Notes under the pieces: generated by a model
Seen by the model: only the letters and a program-made list of their open reading frames with translations
Databases searched by the model: none
What the model was told of the DNA's origin: nothing
Part shown: in pieces, positions 1 through 7,666 of the stretch
How positions within the stretch are numbered: position 1 is the stretch's first letter
Layout: every line of letters starts with the position of its first letter
Program-made: the position numbers and the translations under genes
NCBI GenBank assembly: GCA_019637755.1
Contig: JAHBVC010000001.1
Location: forward strand, 124,001-188,000
DNA: 64,000 nt
Origin: Anaerolineales bacterium
GTDB taxonomy: Bacteria > Chloroflexota > Anaerolineae > Anaerolineales > UBA11579
Reading direction: 5' to 3'

Positions 1-528
1 GATGCAGGCATCGGCGGCCAGTTTCTCGGCGTGCTTTTTTACGAAGGCGGGCATGTGGATGCTGCCGATCTCTTCCTCGCCCTCAACGACGAACTTGATG
101 TTGCAGGGCAACTCGCTGTCTTGTGCCAGCAGGCTGTCGAGAGCAAACAGGCGGCTGGCGAAGTGGCCCTTATCGTCGCTGACGCCGCGTGCATATACCT
201 TGCCGTCCTTGCGGGTGGCTTCGAAGGGGGGCGTGTGCCACAGCTCCAGCGGCTCGGCGGGCTGCACGTCATAGTGATTGTAGAAGAGCAGCGTCTTGGC
301 GGTGTTGCGGCCCTTGCGTTCGGCGTACACCACCGGCGCGCCGCCGGTTTGCATCACCTCTGTCTTGAAGCCGCGCTTGGCCAGCATGGCCTGCACGACT
401 TCAACGGCTTCGTCGATACCGATGCCCTGGGCAGCCACGCTGGGCACGGCGCACAGCGTGGCGAGTTCAGCCAGGCTGGCGTCGAGGTTGGATTCTATAT
501 ATTGGTCTGCTTGCTTATGATCAACCAT
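1..528 (-). CDS. M20 family metallopeptidase (dipeptidase), 3' part missing
   Basis: This reading frame is open from an ATG at 528 to the window edge (176 codons), so only the N-terminal part is seen. It carries the M20 metal-binding signatures: YNHYDVQP around residue 80, followed by WHTPPF and GVSDDKGH, then EGEEEIGS. These are the His/Asp ligands and catalytic acid region of the CPG2/DapE-like dipeptidases, which hydrolyse dipeptides or N-acyl amino acids in the cytoplasm. GGAG lies a few bases before the ATG. The long plus-strand frame across the same bases is its antisense shadow. Family sure, substrate unknown. Confidence 0.85.
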   Translation of the reverse strand, partial: MVDHKQADQYIESNLDASLAELATLCAVPSVAAQGIGIDEAVEVVQAMLAKRGFKTEVMQTGGAPVVYAERKGRNTAKTLLFYNHYDVQPAEPLELWHTPPFEATRKDGKVYARGVSDDKGHFASRLFALDSLLAQDSELPCNIKFVVEGEEEIGSIHMPAFVKKHAEKLAADACI

Positions 529-545
529 CGCTACTCCAATTCTTT

Positions 546-667
546 TATCCACAGATGAACACAGATGCACACAGATAGTTATTTTTTAACCTCACCACAA
601 AGACGAAAAGAGCACAAAGTTATAAAAATTTAAAAGTTTCTCTTTGTGTCCTTTGTGTCTTTGTGGT
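546..667. repeat. ACAGATGAAC tandem repeat plus CACAAAG hairpin
   Basis: Just upstream of the M20 gene there is a degenerate 10-bp tandem repeat (ACAGATGAAC, ACAGATGCAC, ACAGAT), then an inverted repeat with 11-bp perfect arms at 594-604 and 657-667 (ACCACAAAGAC / GTCTTTGTGGT) and further CACAAAG units inside. A second copy of the 10-bp repeat lies at about 15902-15930, also upstream of a minus-strand gene. It is a dispersed intergenic repeat with no coding content. Confidence 0.6.
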
Positions 668-684
668 TATGAAGTTGCATTCTT

Positions 685-1236
685 CTACTCCGCAAAATAT
701 GGCAGCGTAAACAGCCCTGCGCCTGCGGCGGCGAAGGCAAGCATTTTGAGCACCTGGCCAAGCCAGCAGAACAATAGGAACTTGGGCAGCGGCATGCGTA
801 GCGCACCGGCGGCAATTCCGCTGAGGTCGACCAACGGGTTGGGTACCGCCGCCAGGGTAAACACGGTCAGCGGGCCGTTGCGCTGCATCCAGCCTACCAT
901 GCGCTGGTAGGCGGCGGTGTTCTCGATGGCGGCCTGGCCGCTAAAGCCGGCCAGGTAACCAGTCAGCTCGCCGAGGGCCGCGCCGCTGCCCGCCGCCAGG
1001 GCTACGCCCAGCGGCGGCAGGTGCGCGCCCATTGAGAACACAATCAGCGCGGCCGGGGCGGGCAGGAACACGGTGGCATACGAGATCAGCGTAATGAGAA
1101 ACAGGCCCGGGTAACCCAGGGCCTGTAACTTGTCCGTGTATTCACGTGGCAGGAAGAAGATGGCCAGGCTGATGCCCACCACCGCCACCAGCGCCAAGGC
1201 GCGCCACAGCTTCAAAGCGCCGGGGCGCGCTGCCAT
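685..1236 (-). CDS. VTT/DedA-like (TVP38/SNARE-associated) membrane protein
   Basis: A 183-residue polytopic protein with a first TM helix near residues 12-30, a re-entrant-like segment with FLPAPAALIVFS, a Gly/Ala-rich stretch, and two further hydrophobic segments at the C-terminus. The order resembles the VTT domain of DedA/TVP38 proteins, which act as lipid or small-ion transporters in the cytoplasmic membrane. The usual acidic residue of the PxPxE signature is Ala here (PAPAA), so this is a diverged member. The start lies 3 nt downstream of the cyclophilin stop, so the two are probably co-transcribed. Confidence 0.7.
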   Translation of the reverse strand: MAARPGALKLWRALALVAVVGISLAIFFLPREYTDKLQALGYPGLFLITLISYATVFLPAPAALIVFSMGAHLPPLGVALAAGSGAALGELTGYLAGFSGQAAIENTAAYQRMVGWMQRNGPLTVFTLAAVPNPLVDLSGIAAGALRMPLPKFLLFCWLGQVLKMLAFAAAGAGLFTLPYFAE

Positions 1237-1239
1237 ACG

Positions 1240-1746
1240 CTAGCTCTCCTGGATCGTGATGGAGATCAATTGGCCGGCCGGGCCGCCGCGGCTGGGGTCA
1301 CGCTCCGGGATGGCCATGAGCACATCCTCGCCCGCGATCAGCTCACCGAACACCGCGTGGCGATTGTCCAGGTGCGGGGTGGGGCCGTGCGTGATGAAGA
1401 ACTGCGAACCGTTGGTGTTAGGCCCGGCATTAGCCATCGAGAGGATGCCGCGCTTGCTGTGGCGCAGGCTGGGGTGGAACTCATCGGCGAATTTGTAGCC
1501 GGGGCCGCCCATACCGCTGCCGGTCGGGTCGCCGCCTTGCACCATGAAGTTGCCGATCACGCGGTGAAAGGTGGTGCCATCATAGTAGCCCTGGCGCGCC
1601 AGGAATACAAAGTTGTTGACGGTGTTGGGCACCTCGGTGGCAAACAGCTTGATGACCATATCGCCCTTGTCGGTGGTGATGGTGGCGGTGTAGCTCTTGG
1701 CGGGGTCAATTTCCATCGCCGGGGCTTGATTCCATTGCTTGGACAT
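1240..1746 (-). CDS. Peptidyl-prolyl cis-trans isomerase, cyclophilin type
   Basis: A 168-residue cyclophilin without a signal peptide, so cytoplasmic. Characteristic core: [19 protein letters not shown] near residues 60-78, then [21 protein letters not shown] and [10 protein letters not shown], which supply the catalytic Arg, Phe and the Trp/Leu pocket. It catalyses Xaa-Pro isomerisation. AAGGAA lies about 9 nt before the ATG, so translation here uses a Shine-Dalgarno site. It sits 21 nt after uridine kinase in transcription order. Confidence 0.95.
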   Translation of the reverse strand: MSKQWNQAPAMEIDPAKSYTATITTDKGDMVIKLFATEVPNTVNNFVFLARQGYYDGTTFHRVIGNFMVQGGDPTGSGMGGPGYKFADEFHPSLRHSKRGILSMANAGPNTNGSQFFITHGPTPHLDNRHAVFGELIAGEDVLMAIPERDPSRGGPAGQLISITIQES

Positions 1747-1766
1747 GTACAGAAATTCCTTTCGGG

Positions 1767-2408
1767 CTAGTGAGATACTTCTTTTTTATATTCGCGCAAA
1801 CGCGCTTCGATACGCGCCAGCACAAACTCCAAGGCCACTTGGTTGAAGCCGCCATAGGGGATGATCAGATCCGCATAGCGCTTGGAGGGCTCTACAAATT
1901 CCAAGTGCATCGGGCGCACAGTGGCAAAGTACTGCTGGATGACGCTTTCGGTGGTGCGGCCGCGCTCGTTGATGTCACGCTGCAGGCGGCGGATGAAACG
2001 CAGGTCAGCATCGGTGTCCACGAACAGCTTGACGTCGCATATTTCCCGCAGCTCCGGCTCGACGTACAGCAAGATGCCCTCCACCAGCACGATCGGGCGC
2101 GGCTCTACGGTCTGGCTCTCGGCGCGGCGGGTGTGTGTAGTGAAATCATAGCTGGGCACCTGCACGCTGTTGCCGTCTTTGAGCTGGCGGATGTGCTCCA
2201 CCATCAACTCGCTTTCCAGCGAATTGGGATGGTCAAAGTTGGTGGTTTTGCGCTGGGCCGGCTCCAGCTTGCTGAGATCTTTGTAATACGAGTCGTGCTG
2301 GATGTAGGCGACGCTGCCCGGGGTGGCTCGCTGGACGATGGCCTGGGCTACCGTGGTTTTGCCGGAGCCGGAGCCGCCGGCCACACCGATGACGAGGGGA
2401 ACGGGCAT
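1767..2408 (-). CDS. udk: Uridine kinase
   Basis: A 213-residue P-loop kinase of normal length. The Walker A motif GGSGSGKTT is at residues 11-19, followed by [18 protein letters not shown], the YDFTTHTR substrate loop and VLVEGILLY. It phosphorylates uridine and cytidine in pyrimidine salvage. A perfect TATAAT (2416-2421, minus strand) ends 7 nt before the ATG and no Shine-Dalgarno is visible, so the mRNA is probably leaderless. Confidence 0.95.
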   Translation of the reverse strand: MPVPLVIGVAGGSGSGKTTVAQAIVQRATPGSVAYIQHDSYYKDLSKLEPAQRKTTNFDHPNSLESELMVEHIRQLKDGNSVQVPSYDFTTHTRRAESQTVEPRPIVLVEGILLYVEPELREICDVKLFVDTDADLRFIRRLQRDINERGRTTESVIQQYFATVRPMHLEFVEPSKRYADLIIPYGGFNQVALEFVLARIEARLREYKKEVSH

Positions 2409-2415
2409 GGGCGTG

Positions 2416-2421
2416 ATTATA
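2416..2421 (-). promoter_or_regulatory. -10 box of udk (leaderless)
   Basis: TATAAT on the minus strand, separated by 7 nt from the udk ATG at 2408. The expected transcription start coincides with the start codon. No clear -35 hexamer was found. Confidence 0.55.
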
Positions 2422-2490
2422 AAGGATAGGCTGTGTGATTGTAGATTTCTGATTTGAGATTTTGGATTGACGGGTTGATAATCACTAAAG

Positions 2491-2718
2491 ATGAAACCCT
2501 ACGATCAGGAGATCTATCGCCAGTTGTTTGCGCGCTTGTTGGCGCGTGCCATGCAGCACGGCAAGCACGATCCTGTGCTGGCCCAGCACTGGTTGGAACG
2601 CAAGTACAAGCTGGCCTTGGCAATGCTATTCAGCCAGCATAAGATGGAGCTGGCCGATGCGTATATGGATGTGCGCCAGCATTTGCAGGCACGTTTGGAG
2701 GATGCTGAGGGAAGATAA
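2491..2718 (+). CDS. Small hypothetical protein (75 aa)
   Basis: A charged, mostly helical 75-residue frame (Arg/Lys/Gln/Leu-rich) with no recognised domain. It lies between udk and tRNA-Thr and points away from udk. GATAAT occurs about 10 nt before the ATG and there is no Shine-Dalgarno. Amino-acid composition and the absence of a better frame favour it being real. Two other frames overlap it and look like shadows. Function unknown. Confidence 0.45.
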   Translation: MKPYDQEIYRQLFARLLARAMQHGKHDPVLAQHWLERKYKLALAMLFSQHKMELADAYMDVRQHLQARLEDAEGR

Positions 2719-2723
2719 GAAGA

Positions 2724-2795
2724 GCCACCGGTGGGACTCGAACCCACGACCCGTCGCTTACGAAGCGACTGCTCTGCCAACTGAGCTACGGTGGC
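2724..2795 (-). tRNA. tRNA-Thr (anticodon CGT)
   Basis: A 72-nt cloverleaf on the minus strand. The acceptor stem GCCACCG/CGGTGGC is perfect, the D arm is GCTC...GAGC, the anticodon stem is GTCGC/GCGAC with loop TTCGTAA, and the T arm is GTGGG-TTCGAGT-CCCAC. The anticodon CGT reads ACG. CCA is not encoded. Confidence 0.97.
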
Positions 2796-3027
2796 GTGCG
2801 CAGCCTTCGGCTGCGCGGGCGAACCAAAGGTTTGCCACTGCTTGAAATGCCGAACGGCGTCGGCGTACGCAACCTTCGGTTGCGTTTGGCGTTGCCAAAA
2901 TCAGGCAACGCCATGGCAAGCTTCGCTTGCGCGGGCGAACCAAAGGTTCGCCACTGCTTGAAATGCCGAACGGCGTCGGCGTACGCAACCTTCGGTTGCG
3001 TTTGGCGTTGCCAAAATCAGGCAACGC
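2796..3027. repeat. 116-bp-period direct repeat made of TTCG-loop hairpins
   Basis: About 100 bp at 2812-2911 are repeated almost identically at 2928-3027 (offset 116). Each unit contains an ACGCAACC-TTC-GGTTGCGT hairpin and a GCGTTGCC/GGCAACGC inverted repeat. The linkers add GCGCAGCC-TTC-GGCTGCGC and GCAAGC-TTC-GCTTGC hairpins. No gene fits; frames through it are artefacts of the repetition. It may be a palindromic (REP/MITE-like) element or a tRNA 5' flank. Confidence 0.75.
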
Positions 3028-3095
3028 TATACGAAATGACGATGGTCTAAAACCAACGAAGGCAGATTATAACTGTTCGTAATACTCTTGCAACT

Positions 3096-4367
3096 ATGAC
3101 TCTGCGCGCAACACACCCCCTGCGTATTGCCATGCTTTCGTACCATGCCAGCCCGCTGGCGTCGTTAGGCAGCGCCAAGAGCGGCGGCATGAACGTCTAC
3201 GTGGGCGAGCTGAGCCGCCAGTTGGCCGCCCGCGGCCACACGGTGGATGTGTTCACGCGTGGGCCGCACGCCGAGCGCCCCCTGGGTGAGCGGGCGCGGG
3301 TGATCTCGCTACCGGCAGGGCCAGACGAAGAGATGCCTGTGCAAGATCTGGCCGCTTTCATCCCTGAGTTCCTGGCGGGCGTGCGCCGGTTTGCTGCAGA
3401 CGAGCTTGCCACCACTGGCCGCCAGGCCTATGACGTGGTGCACGCCCATTACTGGCTTTCCGGCTTGATCGGTATGCACCTCAAGCAGGAGTGGGGCGTG
3501 CCGCTGGTCTTGATGTTTCATACGCTTGGCTTGGTTAAGAATCGCATTGCTGCGTTAGGTGTGCAGGAGAGTGCGGCGCGCATTCGCGGCGAGCGGCGCG
3601 CGATGCAGGCTGCCGATGCCGTCATTGCCGCTACGCCCGTCGAGCGGGCAGAGCTGCAATGGTTGTATGAGTTGCATAGCGACAAGGTGCACGTCATCCC
3701 GCCCGGCGTGGATCTGCAGCGCTTCAAGCCGCTGGAGAAGGCCGCGGCCTGCAAACTGCTGGGCTGGGATTGTGCCGAGCGTCATTTGCTGTTTGTGGGC
3801 CGTATCGAAGCGCTGAAGGGCATTGATACTTTGATCCGCAGCCTGCACTTCGTGCGCGAGGCCGCGCCGGCCTGGCCGCTACGCGTGCACATCGTAGGCG
3901 GCGATCTGGAAGGCAGTCAGCATGCCTTGGATAGCGAGCTGGCCCGCCTGCGCGCCGTCACGCGCGCCCTCGGCCTGCAAGACCAGGTGGATTTCCTGGG
4001 CAGCCGCAGCCAGGATACGCTGCCGCTGTACTATGCCGCCGCCGATGCACTGGTAATGCCGTCGTACTCGGAGTCCTTTGGCATGGTGGCACTGGAAGCG
4101 ATGGCCTGCGCCCGCCCGGTGATCGCCTCGAGCGTGGGCGGGCTGCGTTACCTGGTGCAGGATGGGCTCACCGGCTACCATGTGCGCGAGGGGGATGCAC
4201 CCCAACTGGCCGGGCGCATTCTGCGCCTGCTGGGGGATCCGGCGCGCCTGGAGCGCATGGGCGCCGCGGCCCGCCGTGAGGCGCAGCGCTACGCCTGGAG
4301 CCGCACCGCCGACGCGGTGCAGGCTGTGTATAGGCAACTGCTGGCAGCTCAAGCGGCTGGGCGCTAG
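3096..4367 (+). CDS. Glycosyltransferase family 4 (MshA / sucrose-synthase-like)
   Basis: A 423-residue GT-B enzyme. The N-terminal domain has SGGMNVYVGELSRQLAARGH near residue 30 and VVHAHYWLSGL near 115. The C-terminal donor domain has LLFVGRIEALKGIDTLI and the retaining-enzyme signature SYSESFGMVALEAMA, whose two Glu belong to the EX7E motif. Such enzymes transfer a sugar from a nucleotide donor; the closest named types are D-inositol-3-phosphate glycosyltransferase and sucrose-phosphate synthase, but the acceptor cannot be decided. It stands alone. TAATAC 11 nt upstream could be its -10 box. Confidence 0.88.
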   Translation: MTLRATHPLRIAMLSYHASPLASLGSAKSGGMNVYVGELSRQLAARGHTVDVFTRGPHAERPLGERARVISLPAGPDEEMPVQDLAAFIPEFLAGVRRFAADELATTGRQAYDVVHAHYWLSGLIGMHLKQEWGVPLVLMFHTLGLVKNRIAALGVQESAARIRGERRAMQAADAVIAATPVERAELQWLYELHSDKVHVIPPGVDLQRFKPLEKAAACKLLGWDCAERHLLFVGRIEALKGIDTLIRSLHFVREAAPAWPLRVHIVGGDLEGSQHALDSELARLRAVTRALGLQDQVDFLGSRSQDTLPLYYAAADALVMPSYSESFGMVALEAMACARPVIASSVGGLRYLVQDGLTGYHVREGDAPQLAGRILRLLGDPARLERMGAAARREAQRYAWSRTADAVQAVYRQLLAAQAAGR

Positions 4368-4387
4368 GCAGCAGCTCTTCCGGAGTA

Positions 4388-4690
4388 TCAGTGCGGCATC
4401 AGCGACGGAGTGAGCGAGCTCATCAGCATGCGGTGCGCTTCGCCAAAGGTTTGCGGCGTAGGGTGCTGGCCGATGTTTACTGTGGAGGGAAACTGGATGG
4501 GGTTGTTGCGCACATTGGCGATGGTGTCTTCACCAAGTTGATCGCGCAGAAAGGTGGCCAGAGAGTTCTGGGAGCTGGCATCCAGGCGCACAAAATCCTT
4601 ACGCAACGCATCAAACAACTCCAGGGCACTCTCGTGCCCCATGCGCTCGTATCCAGCCTCTGTGTAATCGTTCAATCGCTTCTTAGCCAT
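4388..4690 (-). CDS. Hypothetical protein (100 aa)
   Basis: A soluble, helix-rich 100-residue protein with no recognised domain. It contains ELFDALRKDFVRLDASS and a hydrophilic C-terminus rich in Pro/Ser/Met. It converges with the GT4 gene (20 nt apart) and diverges from the small membrane ORF at 4724, with 33 nt between the two starts. The composition looks natural and the plus-strand frame opposite it does not. Function unknown. Confidence 0.6.
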   Translation of the reverse strand: MAKKRLNDYTEAGYERMGHESALELFDALRKDFVRLDASSQNSLATFLRDQLGEDTIANVRNNPIQFPSTVNIGQHPTPQTFGEAHRMLMSSLTPSLMPH

Positions 4691-4723
4691 TCAGTGTTCT
4701 CGTCGTGTGCTAAAATACAATCT

Positions 4724-4870
4724 ATGTCGATAGAGAATGCGCTCGGAATTTGCGTCTTGTTGTTTTGCGCGGCGCTGCTAATCTTCGTCCGAGAAGAGGA
4801 GCAAAAAAAGGTGGCCGCACCATTCATAATCTGCGGCATATTGCTCGCCGCCGGCCTTTTACTCGCCTAA
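4724..4870 (+). CDS. Small membrane protein, two TM segments (48 aa)
   Basis: A 48-residue frame with hydrophobic segments at about 6-22 and 32-48 separated by a charged turn, VREEEQKK. TAAAAT (4711-4716) ends 7 nt before the ATG, fitting the leaderless pattern of this window. A strong hairpin with a T-run follows 3 nt after the stop, so the gene has its own promoter and terminator. The longer frame starting at 4391 in the same phase is antisense to the 100-aa gene and was not used. Confidence 0.6.
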   Translation: MSIENALGICVLLFCAALLIFVREEEQKKVAAPFIICGILLAAGLLLA

Positions 4871-4872
4871 TC

Positions 4873-4915
4873 AAAGGTGCAGGCGGGCTGGAGGTTACCC
4901 GCCCGCACCTTTATT
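4873..4915 (+). terminator. Rho-independent terminator after the 48-aa ORF
   Basis: The stem GGTGC-A-GGCGGG / CCCGCC-C-GCACC is followed by TTTAT, directly after the stop codon at 4870. Confidence 0.65.
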
Positions 4916-5058
4916 CTCTGCCTCGATCTCGCGCATCTTCTCTTCTTCGCGCATTCCGCCCAGTACCCAAGGCCGGAAGTAGGTGCCATAGAAAAACGGC
5001 TCAATTGACTGGATCGTCCAATAAATAGTCGATAGAATTTAGTAACCTGGCTCGCAAA

Positions 5059-5088
5059 CAAAACGACCCCTTAGCGGGGTCGTTTTGT
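5059..5088. terminator. Bidirectional terminator overlapping the integrase 3' end
   Basis: A stem of about 12 bp (ACAAAACGACCCC / GGGGTCGTTTTGT) flanked by A and T runs, so it can act on both strands. The integrase frame stops inside it, at 5071. Confidence 0.75.
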
Positions 5089-6054
5089 ATTTCGCGTGAC
5101 GTCCAGGCGATCAGCCGGAGAGGCCAGCCGGTGTACACGCTGCGCATCAATGTCAGCAATCGCCAGGTAGCGCTGCGTCATGGTCAGCGATTGGTGGACG
5201 AGTAGGCGCTTGAGCGTGAAGGGATCGCCGCCGTTTCATAAGTACTGGATCGCGAAGGTGTGGCGAAACCGATGCGGATAGATATTGGCCACACCCGAGG
5301 CTCCCTCGATGCGGTCAAGCGAGCTCTGAATGCCGGAGCGCGTGAGCCGCTCGCCGGTGCTGCGATTGACAAACAGCGGGCCTACAGCAGCCCCGCTTTC
5401 GCTGATCAGTTTCCAATTTGCCATCCGTGCCTTGCGACCAATAAACACAGTGCGGCCGCGCGTCTTGCGGCCGCTGCGATGGGGGTGTAGCGTGATCTGC
5501 CCCTGCTCGAGATCGACATCTTCAATGTTCAGGCGGGTGAGTTCACTGACGCGCATCCCGGTGTCCAGGAGCGTCAGTACGATGGCTCGGTTGCGCGCAG
5601 CGTCAGGCAGCGCCATTCGGAAGCTTGCTCTGCCGGCGGTTGCCGCCTGCTTGCTGAAATCGATGTTCTGCAAAATCGCTACGATCTCATCCTCATTGAA
5701 AGGCTGGATGTCGGGCGAAGAAACCTCCGGCGGCTCCAGCTTCTCATCAGGGCGGGCTATATTGAGATCTCGCTCAGCCCAGTTATAAAAAGAACGAATA
5801 GCAATCCAATGGTTTTTGAGCGTCTTGTTGCTTAGGCGCCAGTCGGTGCCGGCGCGCTTGGCTGGTTGATATTCTGTGGCCAACCAGGCCATGAAGCGCT
5901 CAAGGTCATGTCGCGTCACCTTCTCGACCACAGGGTCATCGAGGAAGACGACGGCTTTTCTCAGTGCAGTTCTGTAATCGGACAGGGTGGCTTCGCTATA
6001 TCTTCGTGCATTTAGATATAGCTCAAAGCCTTGCAACGCCTTTGAAAGCTTCAC
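5071..6054 (-). pseudogene. Tyrosine recombinase/integrase interrupted by in-frame TGA
   Basis: From the ATG at 6054 the frame reads a SAM-like N-terminal core-binding domain and a catalytic domain with TLLDTGMRVSELTRL (first catalytic Arg) and YPHRFRHTFAIQYL (H-x-x-R). A TGA at 5236-5238 then stops translation after 272 residues. Reading through, the same frame continues for 54 residues with [22 protein letters not shown], the box holding the last catalytic His and the nucleophilic Tyr, to a TAA at 5071. CGA to TGA (Arg to stop) is the simplest explanation, since family members usually have Arg here. TGA is a normal stop elsewhere in the window, so the product lacks the Tyr. Confidence 0.85.
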
Positions 6055-6131
6055 TTTTCTCTCCTTGCGCTGCTAGGAGGGAAATTTATCCGTGAGGGCT
6101 GTGGTTACCAGGGGGAATTTTCTTTTCTCTA

Positions 6132-6180
6132 ATCAACGGCCTCACGGATGCAAGAATTACTTATCCGTGAGGCCGTTGAT
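6132..6180. repeat. 18-bp perfect inverted repeat between integrase and tRNA-Val
   Basis: Arms at 6132-6149 and 6163-6180 are perfect inverted copies with a 13-nt loop. The 11-bp core CCTCACGGATG of the first arm also occurs in the anticodon arm of the neighbouring tRNA-Val (6218-6228), and a third inverted partial copy (ATCCGTGAGG) is at 6088-6097. Position and shared core suggest remnants of the recombinase attachment site. Confidence 0.6.
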
Positions 6181-6191
6181 TGTACTTTTGT

Positions 6192-6264
<73 letters not shown>

Positions 6265-6320
6265 GAAGAAGCGGCATTATAGCACTGTGCCGATTCATAG
6301 GCAAGAAACTAGGTGCCGTT

Positions 6321-7601
6321 TTACGGAATGAACAAGAAATCCCAGGGATTTACCTTGCCATAGATCGAGCTATACAACTCAAAGTGCAAGTGCGCGCCGC
6401 TGGAATTGCCGGTGTTGCCCACGCCACCAATCACCATGCCCTGCGAGACACTCTGGCCACAACCCACCGCGTAACTGTTCAAGTGAGCATAAGCGGACTG
6501 CCAGCCGCTGCCATGGTCGATGACTACCAAGTTGCCATAGCCATAGTTTGACCAACCGGCATACACCACTACACCACCATCGGTGGCATACACCGCGTTG
6601 CCTTCCGCGCCAGCGATGTCGATGCCGTTGTGCGTCGGTGGCGTGTAGTCATAGCCGGAGAGGTAGGTGGCGACGCTCGGCCAGCGGAAGGTGCCGTTAC
6701 CCACGGCGCCTTCGTAGATAGCGCCACAGGCGCCGGGGCCGTAGTAGGCCGCGGTGGCGGCGTTGGCACGCGTGATCGCCGGCGGGCCCCAGTCACGCAG
6801 CAGGCGCGAGCCATTGGGGATGATGAGCTGAAAGCCATCCGGAATGTTCGGGTTATCCGGGTCCGTCTCGTAAGGATCGAGGTTGTTGCCGGGCCAATTG
6901 ATGATGTCTTGCGCCGTGACCGTGGTGCTGTAGCTGGCATTTTCGGCGATGGCGTTGAGGCTCTCGCCGGCGCGGTAGGTCACGAGCATGCCGTCCACCG
7001 GGGGGATGTTTAGCACCAAGCCCGGCGCGATCTCGCTGGGGTTGTCTTGCAGCACATCGTAGTTGAACCACAGAATGCTCTCGGGTTTGAGGCCGTAGAG
7101 ATCGGCCAGACCAAACAGCGTATCCCCGCGCTCCACGGTGTATTGCAGGATATCCACGCGGGCGCGGCTGGGGATGATCGTATCCATCGAAGCCAGGCGG
7201 GTGATACCCTGGTTGAAATCGGCGGCCAGCCCATAGGAGGGCATCAGCGCGCTGGCTTCGCCGCCGGTGGCGGCATCGATCGTCGTTTGTGCCAGCGCCA
7301 CCGCAGTGGAGCGGAAATCAGCCTGCTGGCCGGCTTGCATGCCAGCCGCCACGGTGTTCATTAGCAATACCACGCCCAGTGCCACCACTGCGATCATGGC
7401 AATCTTGCCATAACGGCGAAGGGCGCCTTGCAGGCGCGTCGCTTTACCTGCGGCTGGCGCGGCAGTAAGATCCGCGGGCGGAGCCGCAGCCGTAGCATCT
7501 TGTGCTGGCGCGCTGGAGGCGGGCAGCGGAGCTGCGGCCGCACCGGCCGCGGCCGGCGCATCCAGATCTGGCGTATGGGGGGGCTTGGGTTTTCTCGGCA
7601 T
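6321..7601 (-). CDS. Membrane-anchored LysM / M23 peptidoglycan endopeptidase
   Basis: A 426-residue protein with an Ala/Pro-rich cytoplasmic N-terminus, one TM helix near residues 68-88, then two LysM-type repeats (YTVERGDTLFGLADLYGL and YRAGESLNAIAENASY), which bind glycan strands. The C-terminal M23 domain has HNGIDIAG, GYGNLVVIDHG, AYAHL and GAHLHFEL, the zinc and catalytic His residues of LytM-type endopeptidases that cut peptide cross-links. All metal ligands look intact. The ATG at 7601 is preferred over an in-frame TTG one codon upstream. It follows a solute-binding lipoprotein gene. Confidence 0.92.
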   Translation of the reverse strand: MPRKPKPPHTPDLDAPAAAGAAAAPLPASSAPAQDATAAAPPADLTAAPAAGKATRLQGALRRYGKIAMIAVVALGVVLLMNTVAAGMQAGQQADFRSTAVALAQTTIDAATGGEASALMPSYGLAADFNQGITRLASMDTIIPSRARVDILQYTVERGDTLFGLADLYGLKPESILWFNYDVLQDNPSEIAPGLVLNIPPVDGMLVTYRAGESLNAIAENASYSTTVTAQDIINWPGNNLDPYETDPDNPNIPDGFQLIIPNGSRLLRDWGPPAITRANAATAAYYGPGACGAIYEGAVGNGTFRWPSVATYLSGYDYTPPTHNGIDIAGAEGNAVYATDGGVVVYAGWSNYGYGNLVVIDHGSGWQSAYAHLNSYAVGCGQSVSQGMVIGGVGNTGNSSGAHLHFELYSSIYGKVNPWDFLFIP

Positions 7602-7666
7602 CAACTACACCGTGGCAATCTTATCATCGCTGCTGCGCTTGGAATTAACCCGGCATGAGAGCTTGC

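Noticed and set aside
31-558. 175-codon plus-strand frame at the window start
   Set aside because: Exactly antisense to the M20 peptidase, whose metal-binding motifs are clear on the minus strand.
2758-3024. Minus-strand 88-codon frame across the 116-bp repeats
   Set aside because: The peptide repeats itself because of the DNA repeat and also covers tRNA-Thr; not a gene.
5236-5238. TGA recoded as an amino acid in this organism
   Set aside because: Other genes such as the amidase end with TGA followed at once by a new start, and Trp is encoded by TGG, so the standard code applies; the stop is treated as a mutation.
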